Part shown: piece by piece, positions 1 to 7,451 of the stretch
Layout of the letters: each line of letters starts with the position of its first letter
Numbering within the stretch: position 1 is the first letter of the stretch
Source of the DNA: Bacteroidota bacterium
Lineage (GTDB): Bacteria; Bacteroidota; Bacteroidia; NS11-12g; UBA955
Length of the DNA: 56,701 nucleotides
Direction: 5' to 3'
NCBI GenBank assembly: GCA_018333525.1
Contig: JAGXTF010000060.1
Coordinates: forward strand, 1 to 56,701
Program-made: the position numbers and the translations under genes
The notes under the pieces: generated by a model
Seen by the model: the letters and a program-made list of their open reading frames with translations, nothing else
Database searches by the model: none
Told to the model about the DNA's origin: nothing

Positions 1-194
1 TAAAAAACAACTACTTAAGATTCTGCGATACAAGCAATCCAAACAAACTACTTAAAGCTGTTGACCGTTCGGTATACCTGTATAACCAAGACAAACCACA
101 TAAAGCCCTTAAATACAAAACACCTAATACAATAGAAAATGAACATCTATCTTTGTTATCCTTATCAGCTAAGAATAAACAACCCACATCTTAA
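1..194 (+). mobile_element. 3' end of an IS3-type transposase gene (cut by the window edge)
   Basis: An open frame enters from the left edge (first full codon at base 3) and stops at TAA 192-194, leaving about 63 residues. It contains the pattern YNQDKPHKALKYKTP, typical of the extreme C-terminus of DDE integrase-core transposases of the IS3/IS481 type (tyrosine-asparagine, then R/K-P-H-x-x-L, then T-P). No catalytic residues are visible because only the tail is present. Bases 195-250 hold no gene and probably include the end of the element, but I could not define the terminal inverted repeat. Confidence 0.75.
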
Positions 195-250
195 CAATAA
201 GAAATAACGAGATACAAAACGGTCAACGTTATTCAGGCATCAACAACAAA

Positions 251-282
251 GCTCGTGGCTCGCAGCCCGGGGCTCGAGGCTG
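251..282. repeat. Degenerate 7-bp tandem repeat (GCTCGNG type)
   Basis: Four and a half units of seven bases (GCTCGTG, GCTCGCA, GCCCGGG, GCTCGAG, GCTG) lie immediately downstream of the minus-strand ZIP gene, whose stop codon is at 286. The block is GC-rich in an AT-rich setting. Similar short-period repeats occur at two other gene 3' ends in the window (15782-15812 and 15943-15961). Confidence 0.6.
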
Positions 283-285
283 TTT

Positions 286-1113
286 TCACCCCAACCCAAC
301 ATCCAATGCCATCATTAAAACAAAACCAAATATGAGCCCTAAAGTTGCTCTGTCCGTATTTTTTTCGGATTGTGCTTCGGGAATTACTTCTTCCACTACT
401 ACGTAAATCATGGCACCTGCTGCAAAGGCCAATGCATATGGCAACAATGGCTGCGCCAACAATACCAGCGCTACGCCCAATACACCGGCAATGGGTTCCA
501 CCACTCCGGATAATTGCCCCCACCAAAATGCCTTGGCCCTGCTAAGTCCATATCTGCGCAAAGGAACTGCCACTGCAAGTCCCTCTGGAAAATCCTGAAT
601 TCCAATACCTATTGCAAGTGCAATGGCACCACCTAAATCGGCACCAGGCAAACCTTCCGCCACAGCGCCAAAAGCTACTCCAACTGCAAGTCCTTCCGGA
701 ATGTTATGTAAGGTAATTGCCAATATCAATAAAATGGTGCGATTCCAATCCGTTTTCACTCCTTCCCTCTTTTCCATAGGTGCATTCAAATGCAAATGCG
801 GCAAATATTGGTCAAGGGCGAAAATGAATAATGCGCCCAGAATAAATCCAATTCCTACGGGTACCCATTGCCAACCGGCTTTCCAGGTTACCCCTGCCAT
901 TTCCAGCGCCGGATTCAACAAACTCCAGAAACTGGCAGCGAGCATTACACCACCGGTAAATCCAAGCAAGGTATCCAACAGCCTTCTGTTTAAATCGCGA
1001 AATAGAAATACAACTGCTGCCCCGGCGGCGGTAACTGCCCAGGTAAAAATGGTGGCAATTAAGCCCTGTATAATGGGATGCTGGCCTTCGAAAAATTTGA
1101 TAATTACATCCAT
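286..1113 (-). CDS. ZIP family metal transporter (GufA/ZIP11-like)
   Basis: A 275-residue polytopic membrane protein that would import divalent metal, probably zinc or another first-row transition metal, across the inner membrane. The two signature helices of ZIP carriers are visible: HNIPEG at residues 136-141 and QDFPEG at 173-178. The second has Asp where most GufA-type proteins have Asn. A His-containing loop (HLHLN, near 106-110) sits between helices. The gene is monocistronic with its own promoter. A palindrome of the DtxR/MntR-operator type covers the expected transcription start, so metal-dependent repression is likely. Metal specificity cannot be read from the sequence. Confidence 0.88.
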   Translation of the reverse strand: MDVIIKFFEGQHPIIQGLIATIFTWAVTAAGAAVVFLFRDLNRRLLDTLLGFTGGVMLAASFWSLLNPALEMAGVTWKAGWQWVPVGIGFILGALFIFALDQYLPHLHLNAPMEKREGVKTDWNRTILLILAITLHNIPEGLAVGVAFGAVAEGLPGADLGGAIALAIGIGIQDFPEGLAVAVPLRRYGLSRAKAFWWGQLSGVVEPIAGVLGVALVLLAQPLLPYALAFAAGAMIYVVVEEVIPEAQSEKNTDRATLGLIFGFVLMMALDVGLG

Positions 1114-1135
1114 TTATTGCTTAACTAATTTAATT

Positions 1136-1151
1136 TTTAGGCTTACCTAAA
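1136..1151. promoter_or_regulatory. Palindromic operator overlapping the ZIP transcription start
   Basis: TTTAGG and CCTAAA form a perfect 6+6 inverted repeat around a 4-base centre (CTTA). It starts 2-3 bp downstream of the -7 element of the ZIP promoter, so it should cover the transcription start. The arms resemble the TTAGG/CCTAA half-sites of DtxR/IdeR/MntR-family operators. The assignment to that family is inference. Confidence 0.6.
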
Positions 1152-1153
1152 TG

Positions 1154-1183
1154 CAAAGATATGGCAAATCTCAAATTTGTCAA
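1154..1183 (-). promoter_or_regulatory. Bacteroidota promoter of the ZIP gene
   Basis: On the minus strand TTG (1181-1183) is followed after exactly 19 bases by TATCTTTG (1154-1161). This matches the phylum's -33 / -7 consensus TTG-N19-21-TAnnTTTG. The start codon lies about 40 bases downstream. Confidence 0.75.
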
Positions 1184-1192
1184 CTAAAAAAA

Positions 1193-1804
1193 TTAATGCA
1201 TGCGATCGCCGCGGTATTCTAACCCTTTTAGAATTTGGGCCTCATTTTCAAGCACCTCATTCCAGCGCTCTTTTACATATTCCGGATTGGAATATTCCCT
1301 TGCAAGCTCAATAAACATATGATAATGCCCGGCCTCACTCACCATAAACTCATAATAAAATTCACGCAAATCCGGATCTGCACAATATAAATTCAGCAAT
1401 CGAAATCGTTCACAGCTCCTGGCCTCAATCATGGCACAGAGCAAAAGCTCCTCCACCAATTGCATTTCACGGCTGCCACCTTTTTTCATGCTATTGGTGA
1501 GTTGCACCACGTATTCATCTTTTCTCTTTTCACCCAAATGCATCCCGCGTTTTTGGAGTTCTTTAAGCACTTTGCGAAAATGGCCCCATTCTTCAGCCAC
1601 CAATGGTGTTACTTCATCTACCATTTTGGTTTTATCGGGGTAACGCACAATCATGCTGATGCCATTGCTTGCTGCTTTTTGTTCGCAATAGGCATGATCA
1701 ATCAAAATTTCCTCAATAGATTTTTCAGCAATACCTACCCAACGCGGATCGGTCGGCAATTTTAAGCCGAGCATTTGCAAACTGTCTTTAGGTGTTTCAG
1801 ACAT
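1193..1804 (-). CDS. miaE: tRNA-(ms2io6A)-hydroxylase-like di-iron protein (MiaE-like)
   Basis: A 203-residue helical protein of the ferritin-like superfamily that matches MiaE, the non-haem di-iron monooxygenase that hydroxylates the isopentenyl group of ms2i6A37 in tRNA. Carboxylate/histidine ligand patterns are visible: EEWGH at 71-75, IEARSCERF near 126-134 and SEAGHYH at 156-162. It follows rpiB by 6 bases on the same strand, so the two are probably co-transcribed, with tatC further upstream. Function rests on family resemblance. MiaE in Bacteroidota is not well tested. Confidence 0.8.
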   Translation of the reverse strand: MSETPKDSLQMLGLKLPTDPRWVGIAEKSIEEILIDHAYCEQKAASNGISMIVRYPDKTKMVDEVTPLVAEEWGHFRKVLKELQKRGMHLGEKRKDEYVVQLTNSMKKGGSREMQLVEELLLCAMIEARSCERFRLLNLYCADPDLREFYYEFMVSEAGHYHMFIELAREYSNPEYVKERWNEVLENEAQILKGLEYRGDRMH

Positions 1805-1810
1805 ATGCGT

Positions 1811-2239
1811 TTACATTTCCATTTTTTCCACCCTGCGTTCGTGGCGGCCACCTTCAAATTCGGCTTCTAAAAAAGCATCTGCAATTTTCATTGCTTTGGC
1901 TTTGGTAACAAAACGGGCAGGAATGCAAATGACATTGGCATTGTTATGCTGTTTTGCCAAAGCGGCAACTTCATCTTCCCAGGCCAATGCAGCACGAATA
2001 GCTTTGTGTTTGTTTGCGGTAATACAAACGCCATTTCCACTACCGCAAATCAAAATACCCAATTGGTTTTCACCAGAAGCCACGCTTTCCGCAACGGGAT
2101 GGGCATAATCGGGATAATCCACGCTATCTCCGTTATCAGGTCCAAAGTCCTGCAGTTCGTAACCTTTGTCCAGAAGATAAACTACCAATTCATTTTTTAA
2201 TTTAAATCCGGCATGGTCTGAGCCAATAGCAATATTCAT
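1811..2239 (-). CDS. rpiB: Ribose-5-phosphate isomerase B
   Basis: A 142-residue RpiB/LacAB-family isomerase that interconverts ribose-5-phosphate and ribulose-5-phosphate in the non-oxidative pentose phosphate pathway. The N-terminal SDHAG (7-11), the active-site Cys65 in ICGSGNG, and His98 in KQHNNANV are all present. Length is normal for the family. It lies 50 bases downstream of tatC and 6 bases upstream of the MiaE-like gene on the same strand. Confidence 0.93.
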   Translation of the reverse strand: MNIAIGSDHAGFKLKNELVVYLLDKGYELQDFGPDNGDSVDYPDYAHPVAESVASGENQLGILICGSGNGVCITANKHKAIRAALAWEDEVAALAKQHNNANVICIPARFVTKAKAMKIADAFLEAEFEGGRHERRVEKMEM

Positions 2240-2289
2240 AGGGCAAAATTAAAATAGATATGGTGGAATGTTAGAAAGGTTTTGGAAAT

Positions 2290-3135
2290 CTATTCACTTT
2301 TCTCTTCCAGTTCGCGTCGTTTCTCCACGCGCTTAGCCACTGAAATCCCCACCACATATAATCCCATCAACGGAAGTCCCAATAATAACTGGCTGAAAAT
2401 ATCGGGCGATGGAGTTGCAATTCCGGCGATAATAAAAATAATAATAGCCGCATATCTCCAGTATTTTTTGAGAAATGCCGAAGAAATCAAGCCAATTCTC
2501 GCCAGGATATAGATCAATACCGGCAATTCAAAAACCAGACCGGTTGTGAGACTCATAAAGGTAACGAAACTTGTAATACTGCTTATTGTAATTATATTTT
2601 TAATATCGGGACTCAACTGAAATCCAAGCAAAAAATTGGATGCCAGGGGAACCAATAAGTAATATGCGAAAAACACCCCGGTAAAAAACAACAAACTAAC
2701 AACACCAAGAGATCTTCGGGTTTTGCGGATTTCTTTCTGACTTAATGCCGGTCTCACAAATGCCCAAAGTTGTCCGATGATTAGTGGAAAACAACCCACA
2801 AATGCAACCACGGTTGAGATTTTAAAAGCACTCACAAACTGTCCCTGAATCTGCTGGTTCTGCTTGTCAAATGCTGGGGGTGTCCAGCAAAGAGAATCGG
2901 AACCGGTAAAAAATTTACCAATAGCGCAGAAGAAACGATAACCCGGGAAATCGGGTTTGAAAGGCGACATAATTACCGCATCGAATATCTCACTTACATA
3001 AAAAAACGCTACGATCATTCCAACGAACAGCACGATGGCAATACGAAAGAAGCGCTTGCGCAATTCGTCTACATGGTCAAAAAAGCCCATGTTCTTTTCA
3101 TATGGATAAACATCTTCCTGTTGGTCGAGGGGCAT
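2290..3135 (-). CDS. tatC: Sec-independent protein translocase TatC
   Basis: A 281-residue inner-membrane protein, the substrate-receptor subunit of the twin-arginine translocase for folded proteins. The N-terminal FFDHVDELRKRFF segment (the TatC signature region around a conserved Glu) is followed by six hydrophobic segments. The periplasmic loop after the first helix carries an insertion of roughly 40 residues (around 65-105) containing two Cys, a variation seen in Bacteroidota TatC. It heads the run tatC-rpiB-miaE-like. No tatA/B gene is in the window. Confidence 0.92.
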   Translation of the reverse strand: MPLDQQEDVYPYEKNMGFFDHVDELRKRFFRIAIVLFVGMIVAFFYVSEIFDAVIMSPFKPDFPGYRFFCAIGKFFTGSDSLCWTPPAFDKQNQQIQGQFVSAFKISTVVAFVGCFPLIIGQLWAFVRPALSQKEIRKTRRSLGVVSLLFFTGVFFAYYLLVPLASNFLLGFQLSPDIKNIITISSITSFVTFMSLTTGLVFELPVLIYILARIGLISSAFLKKYWRYAAIIIFIIAGIATPSPDIFSQLLLGLPLMGLYVVGISVAKRVEKRRELEEKSE

Positions 3136-3211
3136 CTGGGAGGCAAAGTTAATGCAATTCGATAGTGTGAAATTGCCAAATGATTATATTTGCTCATACA
3201 CATCTTTATTT

Positions 3212-4675
3212 ATGAAATACTTTATCGTGCTATTTGTTTGGGTTTTTCTAAAAATTGACTATATCCAGTGTCAAGATATTCAAACCACTATTTCTATTCA
3301 AAAGAATGAAAATATTTTGGGCTACACCCAATACCGGAATAGCGGATGTCTGATACTCACACAGCAAAAAACCTTAATGCTTTATATGACTAATCAGGAA
3401 TATAAGCAAACCATTAATGTGGACTTTGGTGAGGCAGCACAAACCTATGTGGATAAGCCAAGCCTTACAACCGGTTTGAATCTTTCTTGCGCATATGTCA
3501 CTTACACTCCGCATGATTTCTCGAACAACAGACAGGGAATCATGCAAATGTTATACAGAATAGATTCCAATGGAAATAAAACAAAAATTGGAGAATTCCG
3601 AACTCAATCCACACAATCATCCTCTCATGCTGCAAACTTTTGTACCCCGAAATATTTTTATCTTATTAAGTCGTATCTGACCACTGAAAATGACAAAGGA
3701 GAAAAAGGATTCTTCAGTGCATTCGAAATATTTTCTGTTGCCCATAACAGCAATCAGCTCGAGAGAAAATTAATTTATTTTGATACAAAAAATAAAGGAA
3801 TTATCATTAACAATAAAACCAAAAACGTGGCATTTGATGGATTTCGGGGAGAGGAGTTATTTTTTCATTTAATTGATGAGGATGATAAAATTCCATTTAC
3901 GTTATGGTCTTATCAACCTGAGGAAGGTGTAAAAGAGGTATTTCGAACCGCCATTGCCAATCTGGATCAAATTGCGCCACACAAAAGCATCAAAGAAACA
4001 TATGGAGGTTTTTACAGCGCCAATCCGAACTTTACAGATGGCGTCCAATCCGCCGGCAAAACACTCACGAGCAACAAGATAAATGTTACACCAGATCCTT
4101 TTGGCGATGGATTTTACCTATTTTATTTGTACGATAAAACATCTCGCCCTGATGTAGTTTTAATGAAATCAGAAGGTTATAAAATGGAATACTATTCCAA
4201 TGGAGGTACAAAAAAATGGTCGGAGAATTGTGAATTTTCCGATGAATTAAAAAGTAAAAAATTTGGTACACAGATGTATGGACAACGTATTGTGCATTTA
4301 ACACCGCTTGATGCCAATCGCGTTAGAATACTTTTCAATGGCGACGATTACGTTTTTTACGGATTATTATCCAATAAAAAATGTCCTGCAATTATGGATG
4401 AAGTTAAAATTAGCAAAATGCGTTTCTCCATTTACGGATTAAATGACCGAACATTAATTACCGAGGTTTTTCAACCAAACGTAGATCAAATGAATAATTA
4501 TAACAATTACATAGATGAGCTTAAACCGTCCGAATATGACGCAAGTTCTTATATCGTTTTTGGTGCAAATGGCATCACATACCAACATGTTCTTGTAGTC
4601 AAAAGAAAAACTGGTGAGATGATTTTAAGTGCTTACCGCACCCCTTATAAGGACGGACTTTTTTCTGAAGAGTAA
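3212..4675 (+). CDS. Exported protein of unknown function
   Basis: I do not recognise the family. I place the start at ATG 3212 because residues 1-21 then form a signal peptide (MKYFIVLFVWVFLKIDYIQC followed by Q). An upstream in-frame ATG at 3152 would bury that signal. The mature protein is about 465 residues, mostly polar, with alternating hydrophobic/charged stretches suggesting a beta-rich fold. There is no lipobox in the usual place and no type IX sorting domain. TATATTTG at 3185-3192 could be a -7 element, but no -33 TTG lies at proper spacing. It is divergent from tatC and convergent with fabG. Confidence 0.7.
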   Translation: MKYFIVLFVWVFLKIDYIQCQDIQTTISIQKNENILGYTQYRNSGCLILTQQKTLMLYMTNQEYKQTINVDFGEAAQTYVDKPSLTTGLNLSCAYVTYTPHDFSNNRQGIMQMLYRIDSNGNKTKIGEFRTQSTQSSSHAANFCTPKYFYLIKSYLTTENDKGEKGFFSAFEIFSVAHNSNQLERKLIYFDTKNKGIIINNKTKNVAFDGFRGEELFFHLIDEDDKIPFTLWSYQPEEGVKEVFRTAIANLDQIAPHKSIKETYGGFYSANPNFTDGVQSAGKTLTSNKINVTPDPFGDGFYLFYLYDKTSRPDVVLMKSEGYKMEYYSNGGTKKWSENCEFSDELKSKKFGTQMYGQRIVHLTPLDANRVRILFNGDDYVFYGLLSNKKCPAIMDEVKISKMRFSIYGLNDRTLITEVFQPNVDQMNNYNNYIDELKPSEYDASSYIVFGANGITYQHVLVVKRKTGEMILSAYRTPYKDGLFSEE

Positions 4676-4681
4676 ATATCT

Positions 4682-5422
4682 TTACATCACCATACCACCA
4701 CAAACATTTATGGTTTGTCCAGTAATGTAAGTGCTTAAATCACTGGCTAAAAACAGGCAGGCATTGGCCACATCCTCGGGTGTTCCACCGCGTTTTAATG
4801 GAATTCCATTGATCCAGGTATTTCGAATTTCTTCGTTTAATGCATGTGTCATTTCGGTTTCAATAAAACCCGGTGCAATAGCATTGCAGCGAATATTTCT
4901 GCTACCCAGTTCCTTTGCTACAGATTTAGTAAAACCAATCATTCCCGCTTTGGAAGCGGCATAATTGGCCTGTCCGGCATTCCCTGTAATTCCTACCACA
5001 CTGGTCATATTGATTATGCTGCCTGCTTTGTTTCCCAAAAAGTGCCTTAAAAAAGCTTTGGTGAGGTTGAAGGTACTTTTTAAATTGGTTTGAATGACAT
5101 CATCCCATTGTTCTTCTGTCATACGCATCAGCAAGGTATCTCTGGTAATTCCGGCATTGTTCACCAGAATATCAATTTTGCCAAAATCGGCAATAACTGC
5201 ATTTGCCATTTCTTCACTGGCCTTAAAATCGGCCGCATTACTTTGATAACCTTTGGCTTTAACACCCATTGCGCTGAGTTCTTTCTCAAACGCCACAGCC
5301 TTATCTACAGAAGAAGCATAAGTAAACGCAATATTGCATCCATTTTTAGCGAAGATCTCCGCAATCCCTTTTCCAATACCGCGTGAAGCGCCTGTAATTA
5401 ATGCATTTTTTCCTTGAAGCAT
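4682..5422 (-). CDS. fabG: 3-oxoacyl-[acyl-carrier-protein] reductase
   Basis: A 246-residue SDR enzyme that reduces 3-oxoacyl-ACP with NADPH in the fatty-acid elongation cycle. Visible features: the nucleotide-binding TGASRGIG (10-17), NNAGITRD (88-95), and the catalytic Ser141, Tyr154 and Lys158 (YAASK). The C-terminus GQTINVCGGMVM matches FabG proteins rather than general SDRs. The gene is alone, convergent with the unknown gene at 3212 (6-base gap). Other fatty-acid genes are at 29-31 kb. Confidence 0.9.
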   Translation of the reverse strand: MLQGKNALITGASRGIGKGIAEIFAKNGCNIAFTYASSVDKAVAFEKELSAMGVKAKGYQSNAADFKASEEMANAVIADFGKIDILVNNAGITRDTLLMRMTEEQWDDVIQTNLKSTFNLTKAFLRHFLGNKAGSIINMTSVVGITGNAGQANYAASKAGMIGFTKSVAKELGSRNIRCNAIAPGFIETEMTHALNEEIRNTWINGIPLKRGGTPEDVANACLFLASDLSTYITGQTINVCGGMVM

Positions 5423-5565
5423 GAAGCAAATAAAGCAGGCAAATTTGAAACCAGCAAAAGGATAAAGCTTTATTGAAGGTTTCTATGGCTTTCACTATGT
5501 TATGGGAATTCACTTTCTTTGCAGCCCCATAAATGTAGGACGCATTTGCGCCTTACACCTCTAAA

Positions 5566-6345
5566 ATGCAGAAAAAAGTAATTCTTATTACTGGTGCCAG
5601 TTCTGGAATTGGCAAACAACTGGCACTGGATTATGCAAGCAAAGGATTCAATCTGGTTCTGGCTGCGCGTCGAACGGATTTATTGGTGCAGGTGAAATCG
5701 GAATGCGAAATATGGGGAGTGAAATGTAAAGTCTTTGCTATAGACCTGGAACAAGCCCATTCTATTCCGGATTTTGCAACACAAGCACTGGCTGCATTTG
5801 GAAGAATAGACATTTTAATCAATAATGCAGGGATCAGCCAACGCGGATCAGCGGCACAAACTGAAATATCGGTGGTGCGAAAAATGATGGAAATAAATTT
5901 CTTTCCCGCTATAACCCTAAGTCACACCTTACTGGATGAAATCCGTAAAAACAAAGGTAGTATTGTTGTAATCAGCAGTATGTCAGGGCTGTTTGGTTTC
6001 CATGACAGGTCTGCTTATTCCGCATCTAAATTTGCATTGCATGGCTATTTTGAAACTTTAAATATTGAAGAACCAGGGGTACATGTACTACTAGTTTGTC
6101 CTGGAAGGGTGAAAACCGATATATCACTCAGCGCTTTATCCGCAGATGGCAGCAAACATGGAATAATGGACAAAGCACATATAAATGGCATTTCAGTTGA
6201 AAAATGTTCCGAAAAAATTATCCGCGCTGTTGACAACAAAAAATCCCTGATTCTTATCGCCAAAGAAGAAAAAATTCTATATTGGCTTAAGAAAATTTCA
6301 TATTCTTTATTTATAAAAATCGCCCGAAAAGCAAAATCCAATTGA
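5566..6345 (+). CDS. SDR family oxidoreductase (DltE/DHRS7-like)
   Basis: A 259-residue short-chain dehydrogenase/reductase. It has TGASSGIG (9-16), NNAGIS (86-91), a Ser-Ser pair near 137-138, and the YSASK catalytic pair Tyr151/Lys155. The C-terminal 40 residues are basic and hydrophobic (LYWLKKISYSLFIKIARKAK), as in membrane-attached SDRs of this type. Substrate unknown. It overlaps or abuts the VOC gene by 3 bases if the latter starts at TTG 6342, so the two are co-transcribed. Confidence 0.8.
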   Translation: MQKKVILITGASSGIGKQLALDYASKGFNLVLAARRTDLLVQVKSECEIWGVKCKVFAIDLEQAHSIPDFATQALAAFGRIDILINNAGISQRGSAAQTEISVVRKMMEINFFPAITLSHTLLDEIRKNKGSIVVISSMSGLFGFHDRSAYSASKFALHGYFETLNIEEPGVHVLLVCPGRVKTDISLSALSADGSKHGIMDKAHINGISVEKCSEKIIRAVDNKKSLILIAKEEKILYWLKKISYSLFIKIARKAKSN

Positions 6346-6353
6346 CAAAAAAA

Positions 6354-7394
6354 ATGCAATTAATTACTGGAATTCAACAAGTGGGAATTGGCATTCCCGA
6401 TGTTCATACAGCTAAAAACTGGTACCGAGATCATTTTGGTATGACTACCAAAGTATTTGGAGATGAGGCAGAGGCCAAACTGATGACCAAATACACGGGA
6501 GGCATTGTGCATAGCAGGCATGCGGTTTTATCCTTAAATATGTCGGGTGGCGGAGGCATGGAAATCTGGCAGTATACCAGTAAAGTGCCGGTAAAACCAC
6601 ATGCGGCTCCCCAATTTGGAGACCTTGGAATTTATGCTGTAAAAATGAAAAGTCATAATGTTACCCATGCACATAAGAAATTCTATAAAGAAGCGGGTCC
6701 GTTATATAATTATATTGGGGGTGGACAACATTTTTGGTTGAATGATCCCTGGGGCAATCGTTTTGAGATTGTTGCGGGACATGATTGGTTCAATGAGAAA
6801 AAGATTCTTACAACAGGTGGTGTTTATGGCGTTGTAATTGGCGTTTCCGACATAGATAAAGCCTTAAAATTATACGCGTCAGTTATGGGGGTAAATCAAA
6901 TTATTTCAGACCAATCCGGAGTTTTTAAAGACATTCCCGATGCGGAAGTTTCCGGCGAAAATTACCGCAGGGTAGTTATTCGCAAACAGGCACGTGCAGT
7001 TGGTGCATTTAGCAAATTGCTAGGAGGAATTGAAATAGAACTGGTACAGGCGCTGGATAGAAAACCAAATAAAATATTTGAAGGCCGCCATTGGGGAGAT
7101 GCCGGTTTTATTCACCTCTGTTTCGATGTTTTAAACATGAAAGAACTGCGCAGAAAATGTGAAGAACACGGATTTCCCTTTACTGTGGACAGCGGTGATA
7201 CATTTGATATGGGGGAAAGCGGGGGCCATTTTACTTATTGCGAAGATCCGGATGGCACTCTCATTGAAATGGTAGAAACACATAAGGTTCCGGTGCTTAA
7301 AAAACTGGGTTGGTACATCAATTTGAAAAAGCGGGGAACCGAAAAAACTTTGCCGGATTGGATGGTTCGAATGCTCAGTTTGAGTAAGGTTTAA
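6354..7394 (+). CDS. Two-domain VOC (glyoxalase/bleomycin-resistance fold) protein
   Basis: About 346 residues containing two vicinal-oxygen-chelate domains, one at roughly 10-145 and one at 160-315, each with the GIGIPDVHTAKNWY or GVSDIDKALKLY type opening and a DPWGN or EDPDGT ending. Such proteins bind a metal ion and act as dioxygenases, isomerases or lyases. No substrate can be assigned. I favour ATG 6354. TTG at 6342 overlaps the preceding stop codon and is an alternative. It follows the SDR gene directly. Confidence 0.75.
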   Translation: MQLITGIQQVGIGIPDVHTAKNWYRDHFGMTTKVFGDEAEAKLMTKYTGGIVHSRHAVLSLNMSGGGGMEIWQYTSKVPVKPHAAPQFGDLGIYAVKMKSHNVTHAHKKFYKEAGPLYNYIGGGQHFWLNDPWGNRFEIVAGHDWFNEKKILTTGGVYGVVIGVSDIDKALKLYASVMGVNQIISDQSGVFKDIPDAEVSGENYRRVVIRKQARAVGAFSKLLGGIEIELVQALDRKPNKIFEGRHWGDAGFIHLCFDVLNMKELRRKCEEHGFPFTVDSGDTFDMGESGGHFTYCEDPDGTLIEMVETHKVPVLKKLGWYINLKKRGTEKTLPDWMVRMLSLSKV

Positions 7395-7451
7395 TGAATT
7401 TACCGGGAATGACGGGTCATTTCCGGATGTACATGCTTATTTTCGCCGGGA

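Noticed and set aside
60-228. GTTGACCGTT (60-69) and AACGGTCAAC (219-228) as terminal inverted repeats of the IS
   Set aside because: The first lies inside the transposase coding sequence, not at an element end. A 10-base match at this distance may be chance, and the left end of the element is outside the window.
623-1150. 175-codon open frame opposite the ZIP gene
   Set aside because: It is a reading-frame shadow of the ZIP gene on the other strand. Composition is Pro/Ala/Lys-rich without motifs, and the promoter evidence favours the minus strand.
3185-3192. TATATTTG as promoter of the exported unknown gene
   Set aside because: The -33 element is missing at proper spacing. It is mentioned only in the gene entry.
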